The position numbers and the translations under genes were made by a program. From Erysipelatoclostridium sp. An173 (GTDB lineage: Bacteria > Bacillota_I > Bacilli_A > Erysipelotrichales > Coprobacillaceae), in contig NZ_NFKR01000005.1 of assembly GCF_002160495.1 (NCBI RefSeq), positions 62,001 to 126,000 of the forward strand: DNA of 64,000 bases, read 5' to 3'. A model generated the notes under the pieces. It ran no database searches. It was not told the origin of the DNA and saw only the letters and a program-made list of their open reading frames with translations. Within the stretch, counting starts at the first letter, position 1. Each line of letters starts with the position of its first letter. Positions 7,972 to 16,478 of the stretch are shown here, one piece after another.

Positions 7972-10497
7972 ATGGCACTGAAAACGATACTGAATAAGCA
8001 GACGGATTTTACCGGCGAGTTCCCGGAAGAGTGGGCAAAGGGCGGCCTGTGGCGGTTCAATGAGTCGGACCCGGATGAGGACGACTGCCTTTTGGATTCC
8101 TCCGGCATGGGACGGGCGGCATACATCAACAACTGGAGTGGCACCAGCGCGTCCCTTTCCGCAAACCGTCTGGGGAATTACTTCCGCATGAACATTGTGA
8201 ACCCATCTTCTGAGCAGAACTATCTGAAAGTGACCAACGACGGCAGCATTTTCGCAAGCCTTGGGGCAAGGATTGTCTGCGGCGGCTGGATGAACCCCAC
8301 CACCTATTCCGTGGGGAATACCTACTGCCCGATTTTTAACACCCGGTACGGGCCGGGGCAGCCAATCTTCTACCTATCCCTCATCCGGGGCGATCCGAGG
8401 ATCATGCTCTACAACGATACCGGCTCTTTGATCCTGGACGAGTCGGTGGACCCGCCCTTTTCCCTGGTCAACGGCGGCTGGTACTTTATCGCCTGCCTGA
8501 TCGAGCCGGACAACAAGACGGCGCAGTATGTGGTGGGCGACCGGGGCAGCGGCACGGTGTGGGCATCGGAGGTGCTTTCCTTTACCGGGGAGCTGAACCG
8601 CTCCTGCACGGCGGATTTGATTCTGGGGATGCACGCCGACTCCTACTGGTACGCCGGCGGTCTGGACGACTGGTTTCTGGACTGCGATACGAATCTCACA
8701 GCCGATGACCTGGTGGACTATTTCCGGTCTTCAGTTATGGCCAACGGCGGCGATACCTCCGGGGATGTGGACGGCATCACGGAGCCGGGAGCAGTCACAC
8801 TCCGGGCATCAAACGGCGTTTACCCATCCGAGGGTGTGCTGACCACAGCGGCGGCGGACTGCAACCTCTCCGGCACCGGGCGTGTGTCTGTGACCAGTGA
8901 GTACATCTCCGGCACCACGGCGGTTTCCCTGGTGGAGACCTCCACCAGCGATGACCTGGAGGAATGGAGCGATTGGGCGGCGGTTCCCTCGGATGGAAAG
9001 CTGGCGTCCCCCAACCGGGCGTATATCCGGTTCCGGGTAACGCTGACCACAAACGATACCTCCCGGACACCGAAGGTTATTGATATCCGGCTCTATGACA
9101 TCCCAAAAGCGCCCTATGAGAAGATCGGCTATGCACGGCCAGTGGTATTGGACAGTAACGGCGCATGGGAGGCGGTACTGGAAAACGCTTATGACATCAT
9201 TGTGACCAGCGAGATCAACGGCGAGGACACCCTTTCCTTTAAGATTCCCTACCGGGACGGCAAGCGGGGGTATATCGACAGTGAGAAGAAGATCCAGATC
9301 GTGGATGATGTGTATAAGGTCAGGACGGTCACGGACACCAGGGACACAGACGGCCGTGCCGTCACAGAGGTGTACGCGGAGGCGGAGTTCTATGACCTGA
9401 CCTTCTCTGTCCGCAAGGAGGAACGTACCTTTGAAGCGGAGTACCCGGAAACGGCGATGGCATACGCCCTGGAGGGTACGGAATGGAGCGTCGGCACAGT
9501 GACGGTGCGGACACAGCGCACCTGGACCAGTACGGAGAAAAACGCTTTGTCCATCCTTCGGAATACCGCAGACCTCCACGGCGGCGACCTGGTCTTTGAC
9601 TGCCCGAACCGGCTGGTACATCTGCTGACGGTCAACGGCAAGGACAGCGGCGCCCTTTTTGCCTACAAGAAGAACATGAAATCCATCCAGCGGGTGGTGG
9701 ACACCAGGGAGCTTGTGACCCGGTTGTACGCCGTGGGCGCGGAAGGGATGACCTTCGCGGACATCAACGGCGGAAGGCCCTATGTGGAGGACTTCACCTA
9801 CACAGACGAGGTGAGAATCTCCACCCTGGACTGCTCCTCTTTCACGAATCCCTACCAGATGAAGGAATACGCCGAGATGCGGCTGGCTGACTACGCAAAG
9901 CCCACCATTTCTTATGTGTTAAACGCAATGGACTTATCCGTGCTGACGGGCTACGAGCATGAAGCCTGGGAACTGGGAGATTACGTCCGGGTGGAGGATA
10001 AGGAGTTGGGGCTTTCGGTCACCACAAGAATTGTCCTACGGGAATACAACCTGCAGGAGCCGTGGAACACGGTGCTGGAGCTTTCCACCACGCTGAAGAA
10101 CCTGGGCAGTTCCGCCAGTGAATGGGACAACGCGGCGGACTCGCTGGAAGGCACCAGCATGGTGTCGAACAACGACATCCGAGAAATGGTTCCTTTCAAT
10201 CTGCTTAGAAACTCCCGCGCCGATGACGGGCTTGCCTACTGGGTCAGTTCCGGCTTTGAGGCGGACAGTGAAAACGGCGCGTCCGGCACGGCGTCTTTCA
10301 AAGCGGAGGGCGTGGCCGGCATGACCAAGAGCCTGTCCCAGACCGTCTATCCCGCCAACCGCTCCAGCTACACCCTGTCGGCGCAGATCGGCTCGGAAAA
10401 TCTGGAGAAGTTAAGCGAGGATTCCCAGGTGGGCATTGAAGTGGTGATCGAGTATGAGGACGGCAGCACGGAAAGCCGGTTCATTGATTTGTATTAG
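7972..10497 (+). CDS. Tail-tip protein with LamG-like and prophage-tail domains
   Basis: The 841-residue product has three parts. Residues ~25-250 form a LamG/concanavalin-like fold (GGWMNPTTYS, GGWYFIACLIEP, GGLDDWFLD), likely a sugar-binding domain. Residues ~375-735 match the prophage tail endopeptidase/minor structural protein domain (KIPYRDGKRGYI, AEAEFYDLTFSVRKEERTF, VTRLYAVGAEGMTF), which builds the tail-tip hub. Residues ~745-841 start a carbohydrate-binding beta-sandwich. That last domain seems to stop early at 10,497, and the next small ORF looks like its continuation. It probably contacts the host surface. Confidence 0.82.
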   Translation: MALKTILNKQTDFTGEFPEEWAKGGLWRFNESDPDEDDCLLDSSGMGRAAYINNWSGTSASLSANRLGNYFRMNIVNPSSEQNYLKVTNDGSIFASLGARIVCGGWMNPTTYSVGNTYCPIFNTRYGPGQPIFYLSLIRGDPRIMLYNDTGSLILDESVDPPFSLVNGGWYFIACLIEPDNKTAQYVVGDRGSGTVWASEVLSFTGELNRSCTADLILGMHADSYWYAGGLDDWFLDCDTNLTADDLVDYFRSSVMANGGDTSGDVDGITEPGAVTLRASNGVYPSEGVLTTAAADCNLSGTGRVSVTSEYISGTTAVSLVETSTSDDLEEWSDWAAVPSDGKLASPNRAYIRFRVTLTTNDTSRTPKVIDIRLYDIPKAPYEKIGYARPVVLDSNGAWEAVLENAYDIIVTSEINGEDTLSFKIPYRDGKRGYIDSEKKIQIVDDVYKVRTVTDTRDTDGRAVTEVYAEAEFYDLTFSVRKEERTFEAEYPETAMAYALEGTEWSVGTVTVRTQRTWTSTEKNALSILRNTADLHGGDLVFDCPNRLVHLLTVNGKDSGALFAYKKNMKSIQRVVDTRELVTRLYAVGAEGMTFADINGGRPYVEDFTYTDEVRISTLDCSSFTNPYQMKEYAEMRLADYAKPTISYVLNAMDLSVLTGYEHEAWELGDYVRVEDKELGLSVTTRIVLREYNLQEPWNTVLELSTTLKNLGSSASEWDNAADSLEGTSMVSNNDIREMVPFNLLRNSRADDGLAYWVSSGFEADSENGASGTASFKAEGVAGMTKSLSQTVYPANRSSYTLSAQIGSENLEKLSEDSQVGIEVVIEYEDGSTESRFIDLY

Positions 10498-10506
10498 GAG
10501 GTGTCT

Positions 10507-10704
10507 ATGGCTTATTTATCTTCGACCTCCGCCCGGATTACGCCGGAAAACTATTCTTCCAGGGTAAAGTCCATCACAGTGCGGGTGTGCATAACGAACT
10601 GCACCGGGACGCTTTATATCACGGACATCCTCCTGCAGGCTGGGTCCGTGGTGACGGGATGGGTAGGCCATCCCTGCGAGATGAAGTGGACGCTGGATGG
10701 CTAA
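10507..10704 (+). CDS. Small tail-associated protein, beta-sandwich half-domain
   Basis: This short ORF (65 residues from the ATG at 10507, with TAGGAGG at 10495-10501) carries RVKSITVRVCITNCTGTLYI and DILLQAGSVVTGW. The pattern is like the second half of a CBM4/9-type fold. The same pattern recurs at the start of the next gene (RVVSVTVKPTIADC, YFTDLMLQEGPALTGY). The gene may be a split-off end of the upstream tail protein or a short stand-alone module. The strong ribosome-binding site argues that it is translated. No specific function can be given. Confidence 0.6.
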   Translation: MAYLSSTSARITPENYSSRVKSITVRVCITNCTGTLYITDILLQAGSVVTGWVGHPCEMKWTLDG

Positions 10705-11281
10705 GATTGCTTTTATCCGGCTGGCGGAGGTTATCAACCGGAAACAGGATATGCGTGTCGTGAGCGTTACCGTGAAGCCTACCATTGCGGACTGCTCCGG
10801 CACGATCTATTTTACGGACCTGATGCTTCAGGAAGGTCCGGCGCTGACGGGATACACGCCTCATACCGAACCCTTCCTCCAAAAGCTGCGTGTGGACGGC
10901 GAAGTCAAAGCCCCTGTCTGGTTCAACGGCGTGGTGCGGGGCGAGGAAACGGTCATCCTCTTTAACCTTGGGGAGACTTCCGCTGGACTGGATGTGCATC
11001 TATACCCCAAGTCCGACCTGGAAGCGGGGGCGGTTTCCCTCTGCCAGGGGGCGGGCGGCCAGAAGGTATCTTTCCCTAACGCTGTCCCGGCCGAAGCGGA
11101 CCTTGCTCTGCTTGCCAGCACACGGCAGTGTACGAAGAACGGCAGCCCGGAGAAAAAAGAGGGCTTTTACCAGTACAGCGCCGCCTGGGATTCCAAGCAT
11201 AAGGTGACGCTCCCGGAAGGGAAAACGGCGAGGGTGCTGTTTGAGATGCAGGAAATGCAGGATGGAGGTGAGCCAATCTGA
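10697..11281 (+). CDS. Tail-associated protein of unknown function
   Basis: This 194-residue protein overlaps the previous ORF by 8 bp and starts at ATG with no clear Shine-Dalgarno, suggesting translational coupling. Residues ~15-55 repeat the half-domain seen in the previous gene. The rest is a new beta-rich segment (EVKAPVWFNGVVRGEETVIL, TRQCTKNGSPEKKEGFYQYS) ending MQEMQDGGEPI. It shares a base with the next gene's ATG (TGATG junction). Position in the tail-tip block suggests a receptor-binding or baseplate-like part, but no family is recognised with confidence. Confidence 0.55.
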   Translation: MAKIAFIRLAEVINRKQDMRVVSVTVKPTIADCSGTIYFTDLMLQEGPALTGYTPHTEPFLQKLRVDGEVKAPVWFNGVVRGEETVILFNLGETSAGLDVHLYPKSDLEAGAVSLCQGAGGQKVSFPNAVPAEADLALLASTRQCTKNGSPEKKEGFYQYSAAWDSKHKVTLPEGKTARVLFEMQEMQDGGEPI

Positions 11282-13752
11282 TGGATACACTGAAAGGCAA
11301 GCAGATCATGGTGTGGACGTTCATGGGAAATGCCCGGATGTATGAAGCCCTCCGGGACTACGGCGACCGCATCAGCCAGATCGGGCTGTTCTCCTTTAAG
11401 GTGCGGGCCACCGGGGAGATTTACGAGAGCGGCGTGGCGATTTCGGATATGCTCACCTACATCAACAAATGGCCCCATATCAAGTGGCTGCTGACGGTGG
11501 CAAACGACGGGGCGAACAGCATCTTCCGCGCCCTGCGGGACAACACAAACGGGGCGCAGGAGATGTTCCTTTCGGAGATCATCCGCATCATGGAGAAATA
11601 CCCCTGGTGTGACGGCATCGACATTGACCTGGAACGCGGGGACGGCTATTCCACCCATGCCGCGTCAACCGCCATGTTCCAGAACATCTACAATACCGTG
11701 AAAACCTATGATTCCGGCAAACACATGAACATCTGTCTGCCGGGGATGACCAGCGTCAACGGCTCGGTGGGCGGCGAGAACTGGTGTGTCTACGGGGACC
11801 TCGACGCCTACTGTGACACGGCGACTATTATGAGCTACGGCATGGCCTGGGCGGGTTCCGCGCCGGGACCGGTTTCGCCAAGAAGCTGGCTGGAGGGCAT
11901 TTACGATTACGCCACCCAGGTCATGGACCCGGACAAGATTTTCCTGGGAATGCCGGCCTACGGCTGGAACTGGCAGATTTACGATACGCCGGAGAACCTG
12001 GGCGAGACCTACCGGGGCGTTTCCAACACCTACTACGCCGCGAGGTACTGGATGACGGGAGCGTACAACTTCACAGGTGACGCGCCGCCCCAGCCCTTTC
12101 TCCCTATCGTGGCCTATTGGGATGATTATGACAAGGTGCCTTACGCCTTTCCCCATGTCTACGATTACATGGAAGGAGCGGACGCAGTTTCCCGCGAGTA
12201 CCCTCAGCTTGCGGACACATACAACCGCAGGCGCTACCTGACTGCCTACGGCAAGGAGCAGAAAACCGAGTTCGGAACTATTTTCATCGACCGGGACGCT
12301 GACGGCTACTCCAGCGCGTCCGGCATTGTCTCCATTGAAAACGGCATTGCGACCCTGGGCGATAACGGCTCGGTGACCTACAGTTTTACGGTGAACGCAG
12401 CGGGAACTTACGATGTGGCGGTGCGGCTCTGCTATCCCTTCTGGGATAAGAACGGCATCTATGCGGCGCTGGACGGCAGCACAAAGCACTTCACGGAAAG
12501 CCGCCTGTGGTGGCCGTACTGGCGGAGTACCTTCTGGGCGTCCCTCGCCAGCGGCGTAACGCTTTCGGCCGGGACACACACCATTACCATCTCTCTGGAC
12601 GTCAAAGGCGTCCAGTTTTACGGCTTCCGGGTCTGCTCGGCTTTTTCCGAGGAACCTACCGCCGGGGAGGCCACCTTTGCCCTTGCGCCCAGGAGCTTTA
12701 AGGATGTGGACGGCAATATGGCCGTACCCGATAAGGGCTTTAAGCTGACGCTGGAAATGCTCCGCAGGAAGCCGGACTCGGCGCTCATCTGGTATGAGGA
12801 CTTCCAGGATTACGGCGTGCTGGAGACGGACTACTGGACGGTGCGTTCCGGCTCCTTCGAGGTGTGGCGGTCGGATGAATATTCGATGGAGCGTGTCTAC
12901 TCCCAGCTTGAAGGGCATGGGGAGCTTGCGTGGCAGTATGACGGCTTTTCGGAGCTGCATCTGCGGGCCAGGCTGGCTTTCCCGGCAAACGGCAGCGGGC
13001 GGGCCGGTGTGTTCTGCGGCAGCCTGTTCTGCTGCTTAAACTACGACACCCAGGCGGTGGAGCTGTACAACGGTTCCTCGCTCCTTGGCAGCTACAGCCA
13101 GGAGATCACAAGGACTTCATCGGCGGATCTGCGGGGCAATCCCTCCATGTACACGGTGGAGATGCGTGTCCGTGGAAATCAGGTGCGGGTATATTCCGGC
13201 TCCTCCTACACCCTGCGCTTCACAGCGACAGCCAGCGGTTTTTCCGGGGGCTACGCCGGGTACCGCTCGGACAACACCACGGTCTGTGAACTTCTGCGTC
13301 TGGGAGACGCCTGGACCTACGAGCCGTATGAGCGGTTTGATGTGGAGATGCCGGACGGCAGCTTTAAAAGCTACGGAAGGATATCCCGCACGAACTGCAC
13401 CTGGGATGAGGAGTTCCAGGTATTCACGCTGACCTCCGATGTGGAGGAAACCTCCACCCGGAGCGAGGACATCTCCCTGGATTATGATTTCTTTCACTCC
13501 GACCTGCTGGAGATTTCCTGCGGCGGGAACTACACGGCAAAGGTCATACCGAAGGACATCAACATCTGGATATCCCGGCTGTTCCTTGGAGACGCGGACG
13601 GCTTTTCCATCCTCTACTACCAGGACGTGGATTCCCTGGTCTACTGGGCAAACCAGGCGGCATACCGCTGGAAGCTCCGGGGGATGTGTATGTGGTCTTT
13701 GGGGCAGGAGGATATGCGGCTGTGGGAATGGCTGCCGAAGCAAACAGAATAA
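11281..13752 (+). CDS. GH18-like phage tail glycosidase with carbohydrate-binding domains
   Basis: The 823-residue product opens with a TIM-barrel segment (residues 1-~290). DGIDIDLE at 111-118 matches the GH18 DxxDxDxE signature, with E118 as the expected acid. IMSYGMAWAG and KIFLGMPAYGWNW are further GH18 blocks. Residues ~325-460 look like a CBM6/35-type sandwich (YSFTVNAAGTYDVAVRL, AGTHTITISLDV). Residues ~500-690 look LamG-like. A C-terminal tail follows. GH18 enzymes cut beta-1,4-linked GlcNAc polymers; here the target may be peptidoglycan or a host surface glycan. No signal peptide is seen, as expected for a virion part. Confidence 0.78.
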   Translation: MDTLKGKQIMVWTFMGNARMYEALRDYGDRISQIGLFSFKVRATGEIYESGVAISDMLTYINKWPHIKWLLTVANDGANSIFRALRDNTNGAQEMFLSEIIRIMEKYPWCDGIDIDLERGDGYSTHAASTAMFQNIYNTVKTYDSGKHMNICLPGMTSVNGSVGGENWCVYGDLDAYCDTATIMSYGMAWAGSAPGPVSPRSWLEGIYDYATQVMDPDKIFLGMPAYGWNWQIYDTPENLGETYRGVSNTYYAARYWMTGAYNFTGDAPPQPFLPIVAYWDDYDKVPYAFPHVYDYMEGADAVSREYPQLADTYNRRRYLTAYGKEQKTEFGTIFIDRDADGYSSASGIVSIENGIATLGDNGSVTYSFTVNAAGTYDVAVRLCYPFWDKNGIYAALDGSTKHFTESRLWWPYWRSTFWASLASGVTLSAGTHTITISLDVKGVQFYGFRVCSAFSEEPTAGEATFALAPRSFKDVDGNMAVPDKGFKLTLEMLRRKPDSALIWYEDFQDYGVLETDYWTVRSGSFEVWRSDEYSMERVYSQLEGHGELAWQYDGFSELHLRARLAFPANGSGRAGVFCGSLFCCLNYDTQAVELYNGSSLLGSYSQEITRTSSADLRGNPSMYTVEMRVRGNQVRVYSGSSYTLRFTATASGFSGGYAGYRSDNTTVCELLRLGDAWTYEPYERFDVEMPDGSFKSYGRISRTNCTWDEEFQVFTLTSDVEETSTRSEDISLDYDFFHSDLLEISCGGNYTAKVIPKDINIWISRLFLGDADGFSILYYQDVDSLVYWANQAAYRWKLRGMCMWSLGQEDMRLWEWLPKQTE

Positions 13753-13832
13753 CTTACGGGAACTGGCGACTGCCCTGCGGGGCGGCCGCTTTTTTCATAC
13801 ACAAAACCATTTCAAGAAACGGAGGTATCAAC

Positions 13833-14261
13833 ATGAAGGAACTTTGGAACACGGCGCAGGTGATCTTTGCAGCCATCGGCGGGTGGCTGGGCTATTTCCT
13901 GGGCGGCTGCGACGGGCTGCTCATTGCCCTGGTGGTGTTCGTGGCAGTGGATTATGTCACAGGCGTGATGTGCGCCATCTCGGACAAGAAGCTGTCCAGC
14001 GAGGTGGGCTTTAAGGGCATCTGCCGGAAGGTGCTGATCTTCCTGCTGGTTGGAATCGCCAACATCCTGGATGTGCAGGTGATCGGCACAGGCAGCGTCC
14101 TTCGCACGGCGGTCATCTTCTTTTACCTCTCCAACGAGGGTGTGAGCCTTCTGGAGAACGCGGCGCACCTGGGACTCCCTGTGCCGGAGAAGATGAAGGA
14201 AATCCTGGAACAGCTCCATGACCGGGCGGAAACAGAAAACAGCAATCAGGAGGATGAGTGA
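13833..14261 (+). CDS. Phage holin, phi-LC3/Cph1-like family
   Basis: The 142-residue protein has three hydrophobic segments (VIFAAIGGWLGYFLGG, the LLIALVVFVAVDYVTG region, VLIFLLVGIANIL) and a fourth weaker one. The DYVTGVM motif near residue 45 is a hallmark of the Phage_holin_4 family. A charged tail (RAETENSNQEDE) follows, as usual. The open frame extends upstream to 13686, but GGAGGT at 13822-13827 fixes the ATG at 13833. Holins make membrane lesions that release the endolysin encoded next; the genes are 2 bp apart. Confidence 0.92.
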   Translation: MKELWNTAQVIFAAIGGWLGYFLGGCDGLLIALVVFVAVDYVTGVMCAISDKKLSSEVGFKGICRKVLIFLLVGIANILDVQVIGTGSVLRTAVIFFYLSNEGVSLLENAAHLGLPVPEKMKEILEQLHDRAETENSNQEDE

Positions 14262-14263
14262 TT

Positions 14264-15757
14264 ATGAAACTGGTAGAATCGATCTTAACGAAAAACCCCT
14301 GCTATACGGCGGGGAGAAAAATCACGGTCAAGGGGCTGATGCTCCATTCCGTGGGCTGCCCGCAGCCGAAGGCGTCTGTGTTTATCAACAGCTGGAACAG
14401 CCCGTCCTATGACAATGCCTGTGTGCATGGTTTTATTGACGGCAATGACGGCACAGTGTACCAGACCCTCCCCTGGAACCACCGGGGCTGGCACTGCGGC
14501 TCCGGCAGCAAGGGCAGCGGCAACAATACCCACATCGGTGTGGAGATGTGCGAGCCTGCCTGTATCAAGTACACAAGCGGGGCGAATTTTACCTGCTCCG
14601 ATACCGCAACGGCAAAGGCTGTGGCGAAACGTACCTACGAAGCGGCCGTAGAACTGTTTGCTTATCTGTGCAGGCAGTACAGCCTGAACCCGACCGCAGA
14701 CGGCGTGATCATCAGCCACCGGGAGGGACACAGCCGGGGCATCGCTTCAAACCACGGCGACCCGGAGCATCTCTGGACACAGCTTGGCATGGGCTACACG
14801 ATGGACACCTTCCGTCAGGCAGTTAAAGCGGCGATGGACGGCGGTTCCTCTGCGGAAACCAGCGGCTATACCAAGATTATGGGAACCGCCGTGGCTACGG
14901 CAGAGCAGATGGAAATCTACATCCAGGGGAAGAACCCGCAAGTCCCGCAGAGCGTCCTGGACATGATTCCGCTCTACCTTTCCGAGGGACAGGCCGAGGG
15001 CGTGCGCGGTGACATCGCCTTCGCGCAGTCCTGCCTGGAGACCGGGAACTTTACCTTCTCCGGCTCTGCGGTCACACTGGACCAGAACAACTTCTGCGGG
15101 ATGGGCGTGACGAGCAATGGGCTGAAGGGCAATTCCTTTGACACGCCGCAGCTCGGCATCCGGGCGCAAATCCAGCATTTAAAGGCGTATGCGTCCACCG
15201 ATGCTTTGAAGAATGACTGCGTTGACCCGCGTTTTAAGTATGTCACCAGGGGCAGTGCGGAATATGTGGAGTGGCTCGGACAGCAGGAAAATCCCCAGGG
15301 GAAAGGCTGGGCGGCTGGCGCCGGGTATGGGGAGAAAATCCTGACCATCTTGAAGAATATCTGCGGTACGGCGGGCGGCGTTTCTGGGACTGCCGACATC
15401 TGGTACCGGGTCCGGAAGACCTGGGCGGATGCCAAATCGCAGATCGGGGCTTTCCGCGTTCTGGAGAACGCAAAGAACTGCGCGGATGAGAATCCGGGAT
15501 ATCGTGTGTTCGATGTAAATGGTGTAAACATCTACACACCGGATACGGCGGCGTTTTCCCCGTATCTGGTGCGGGTGTCCATCACGGACCTGAATATCCG
15601 TAAAGGACCGGGGACGAACTATGCCAAAACCGGGAAGTACACAGGAATCGGAACCTTCACGATTGTGGAGGAGGCAGACGGACAGGGCGCATCCAGATGG
15701 GGCCGGCTGAAAAGCGGCGCAGGCTGGATTTCGCTGGATTACTGCACGAAGGTATAA
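14264..15757 (+). CDS. Modular endolysin: amidase, glucosaminidase, SH3 domain
   Basis: The 497-residue protein begins MKLVESILTKNPCYTAGR. Residues ~20-185 form an Amidase_2 (N-acetylmuramoyl-L-alanine amidase) domain with zinc-ligand region LMLHSVGC and HREGHSRG. Residues ~200-360 form a glucosaminidase-type domain (FAQSCLETGNFTFSG, NNFCGMGVTSNG, GIRAQIQHLKAYAS). A short linker domain (VRKTWADAKSQIGAFRVLEN) and an SH3-type domain (VSITDLNIRKGPGTNYAKTG) follow. Two cleavage activities plus a wall-binding module suggest efficient lysis. AGGAGG at 14248-14253 gives 10-bp spacing to ATG 14264; GTG 14258 is possible. Confidence 0.93.
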   Translation: MKLVESILTKNPCYTAGRKITVKGLMLHSVGCPQPKASVFINSWNSPSYDNACVHGFIDGNDGTVYQTLPWNHRGWHCGSGSKGSGNNTHIGVEMCEPACIKYTSGANFTCSDTATAKAVAKRTYEAAVELFAYLCRQYSLNPTADGVIISHREGHSRGIASNHGDPEHLWTQLGMGYTMDTFRQAVKAAMDGGSSAETSGYTKIMGTAVATAEQMEIYIQGKNPQVPQSVLDMIPLYLSEGQAEGVRGDIAFAQSCLETGNFTFSGSAVTLDQNNFCGMGVTSNGLKGNSFDTPQLGIRAQIQHLKAYASTDALKNDCVDPRFKYVTRGSAEYVEWLGQQENPQGKGWAAGAGYGEKILTILKNICGTAGGVSGTADIWYRVRKTWADAKSQIGAFRVLENAKNCADENPGYRVFDVNGVNIYTPDTAAFSPYLVRVSITDLNIRKGPGTNYAKTGKYTGIGTFTIVEEADGQGASRWGRLKSGAGWISLDYCTKV

Positions 15758-15762
15758 GAACG

Positions 15763-15806
15763 ATGCCCACGGAGGTCACAAAAGGCTTCCGTGGGCATTA
15801 TTTTTT
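15763..15806 (+). terminator. Terminator of the late/lysis operon
   Basis: ATGCCCACGGA at 15763-15773 pairs perfectly with TCCGTGGGCAT at 15788-15798 and is followed by a T-rich run. It lies directly after the endolysin stop, so it ends the late transcript. Confidence 0.92.
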
Positions 15807-15864
15807 TGCCTGAGTACCCCCTCAAAACGATATGGAAATCTCCGTATGTTGAGGAGGTGTCAGT

Positions 15865-16251
15865 GTGAAGAAAGAAGATATGATTGTCATCGGCAATATG
15901 AGATTACAAGGCAAAAGCGCGGGAGCGATAGCCGCTGCGCTGGGGCTGTCCGTTAATACCGTGAAGTCTTATCTGCGCAGGCATCCGGATATGGGATGCA
16001 CCCATTTCTGCCCGCAGTGCGGGAAACCGGTCATGCAGGCCGAGGGGCGCAAGGAAAAGAAGTTCTGCTCTGACCAGTGCCGCAGCCGCTGGTGGAACAG
16101 CCACCCATCGGAGATCAATAAAAAGGCTTACTACCGGCTGGTATGCCATCAATGCGGAAAGGAGTTTGAGGTCTATGGGAACAGCAGAAGGAAATATTGC
16201 TGCCGGGAATGCTATTGGAAACACCGGAAAGAAAACGGAAACTGCGTATGA
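15865..16251 (+). CDS. HTH protein with two zinc-ribbon-like Cys clusters
   Basis: The 128-residue protein starts with a helix-turn-helix (MRLQGKSAGAIAAALGLSVN, residues ~12-35), of the kind found in sigma-70 region 4 and transposase N termini. Two Cys pairs follow: CPQCGKPV...KKFCSDQCR and CHQCGKEF...KYCCREC. Related short proteins occur beside serine recombinase genes in Firmicutes mobile elements, where they are often labelled sigma-like. It may be a regulator of excision or of the recombinases. GAGGAGGTG precedes the GTG start. No direct functional data are known to me. Confidence 0.7.
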   Translation: MKKEDMIVIGNMRLQGKSAGAIAAALGLSVNTVKSYLRRHPDMGCTHFCPQCGKPVMQAEGRKEKKFCSDQCRSRWWNSHPSEINKKAYYRLVCHQCGKEFEVYGNSRRKYCCRECYWKHRKENGNCV

Positions 16252-16408
16252 GCCAGAGAACCTGATGGCCTACCGGGTTTCCCTCTCATTGATTGACAGG
16301 CTCTTTTCCGAAGGGGTGATTACTGCCGCTGACCGCCGGAAATCCTACACAATTATCGCCAAAAGGCACGGCTTATCTTTGGACAGCATTTTCACAGAAA
16401 AGACTTGA
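16175..16408 (+). CDS. Small protein with SHOCT-like helical motif
   Basis: This ~77-residue protein overlaps the end of the HTH gene in another frame. The ATG at 16175 is served by GGAAAGGAG at 16156-16164; an earlier in-frame start at 16166 is less suitable. Its second half (SLSLIDRLFSEGVITAADRRK) is the short paired-helix motif of SHOCT-type proteins, common just upstream of recombinase genes in Clostridia mobile elements. The first half looks like low-complexity overlap sequence, so translation could start later, at MAYRVS. Its role is unknown. Confidence 0.6.
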   Translation: MGTAEGNIAAGNAIGNTGKKTETAYEPENLMAYRVSLSLIDRLFSEGVITAADRRKSYTIIAKRHGLSLDSIFTEKT

Positions 16409-16478
16409 TATTATAGCCGTTCAGAGTGATGAATAGCATACGCCAAAATGGCGGAATTTGATACAAGGAGGAACAAGC

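Noticed and set aside
11665-12960. Minus-strand open frame of 431 codons
   Set aside because: It mirrors the GH18-like tail gene, is rich in Arg, Val, His and Gly, and has no recognisable domain.
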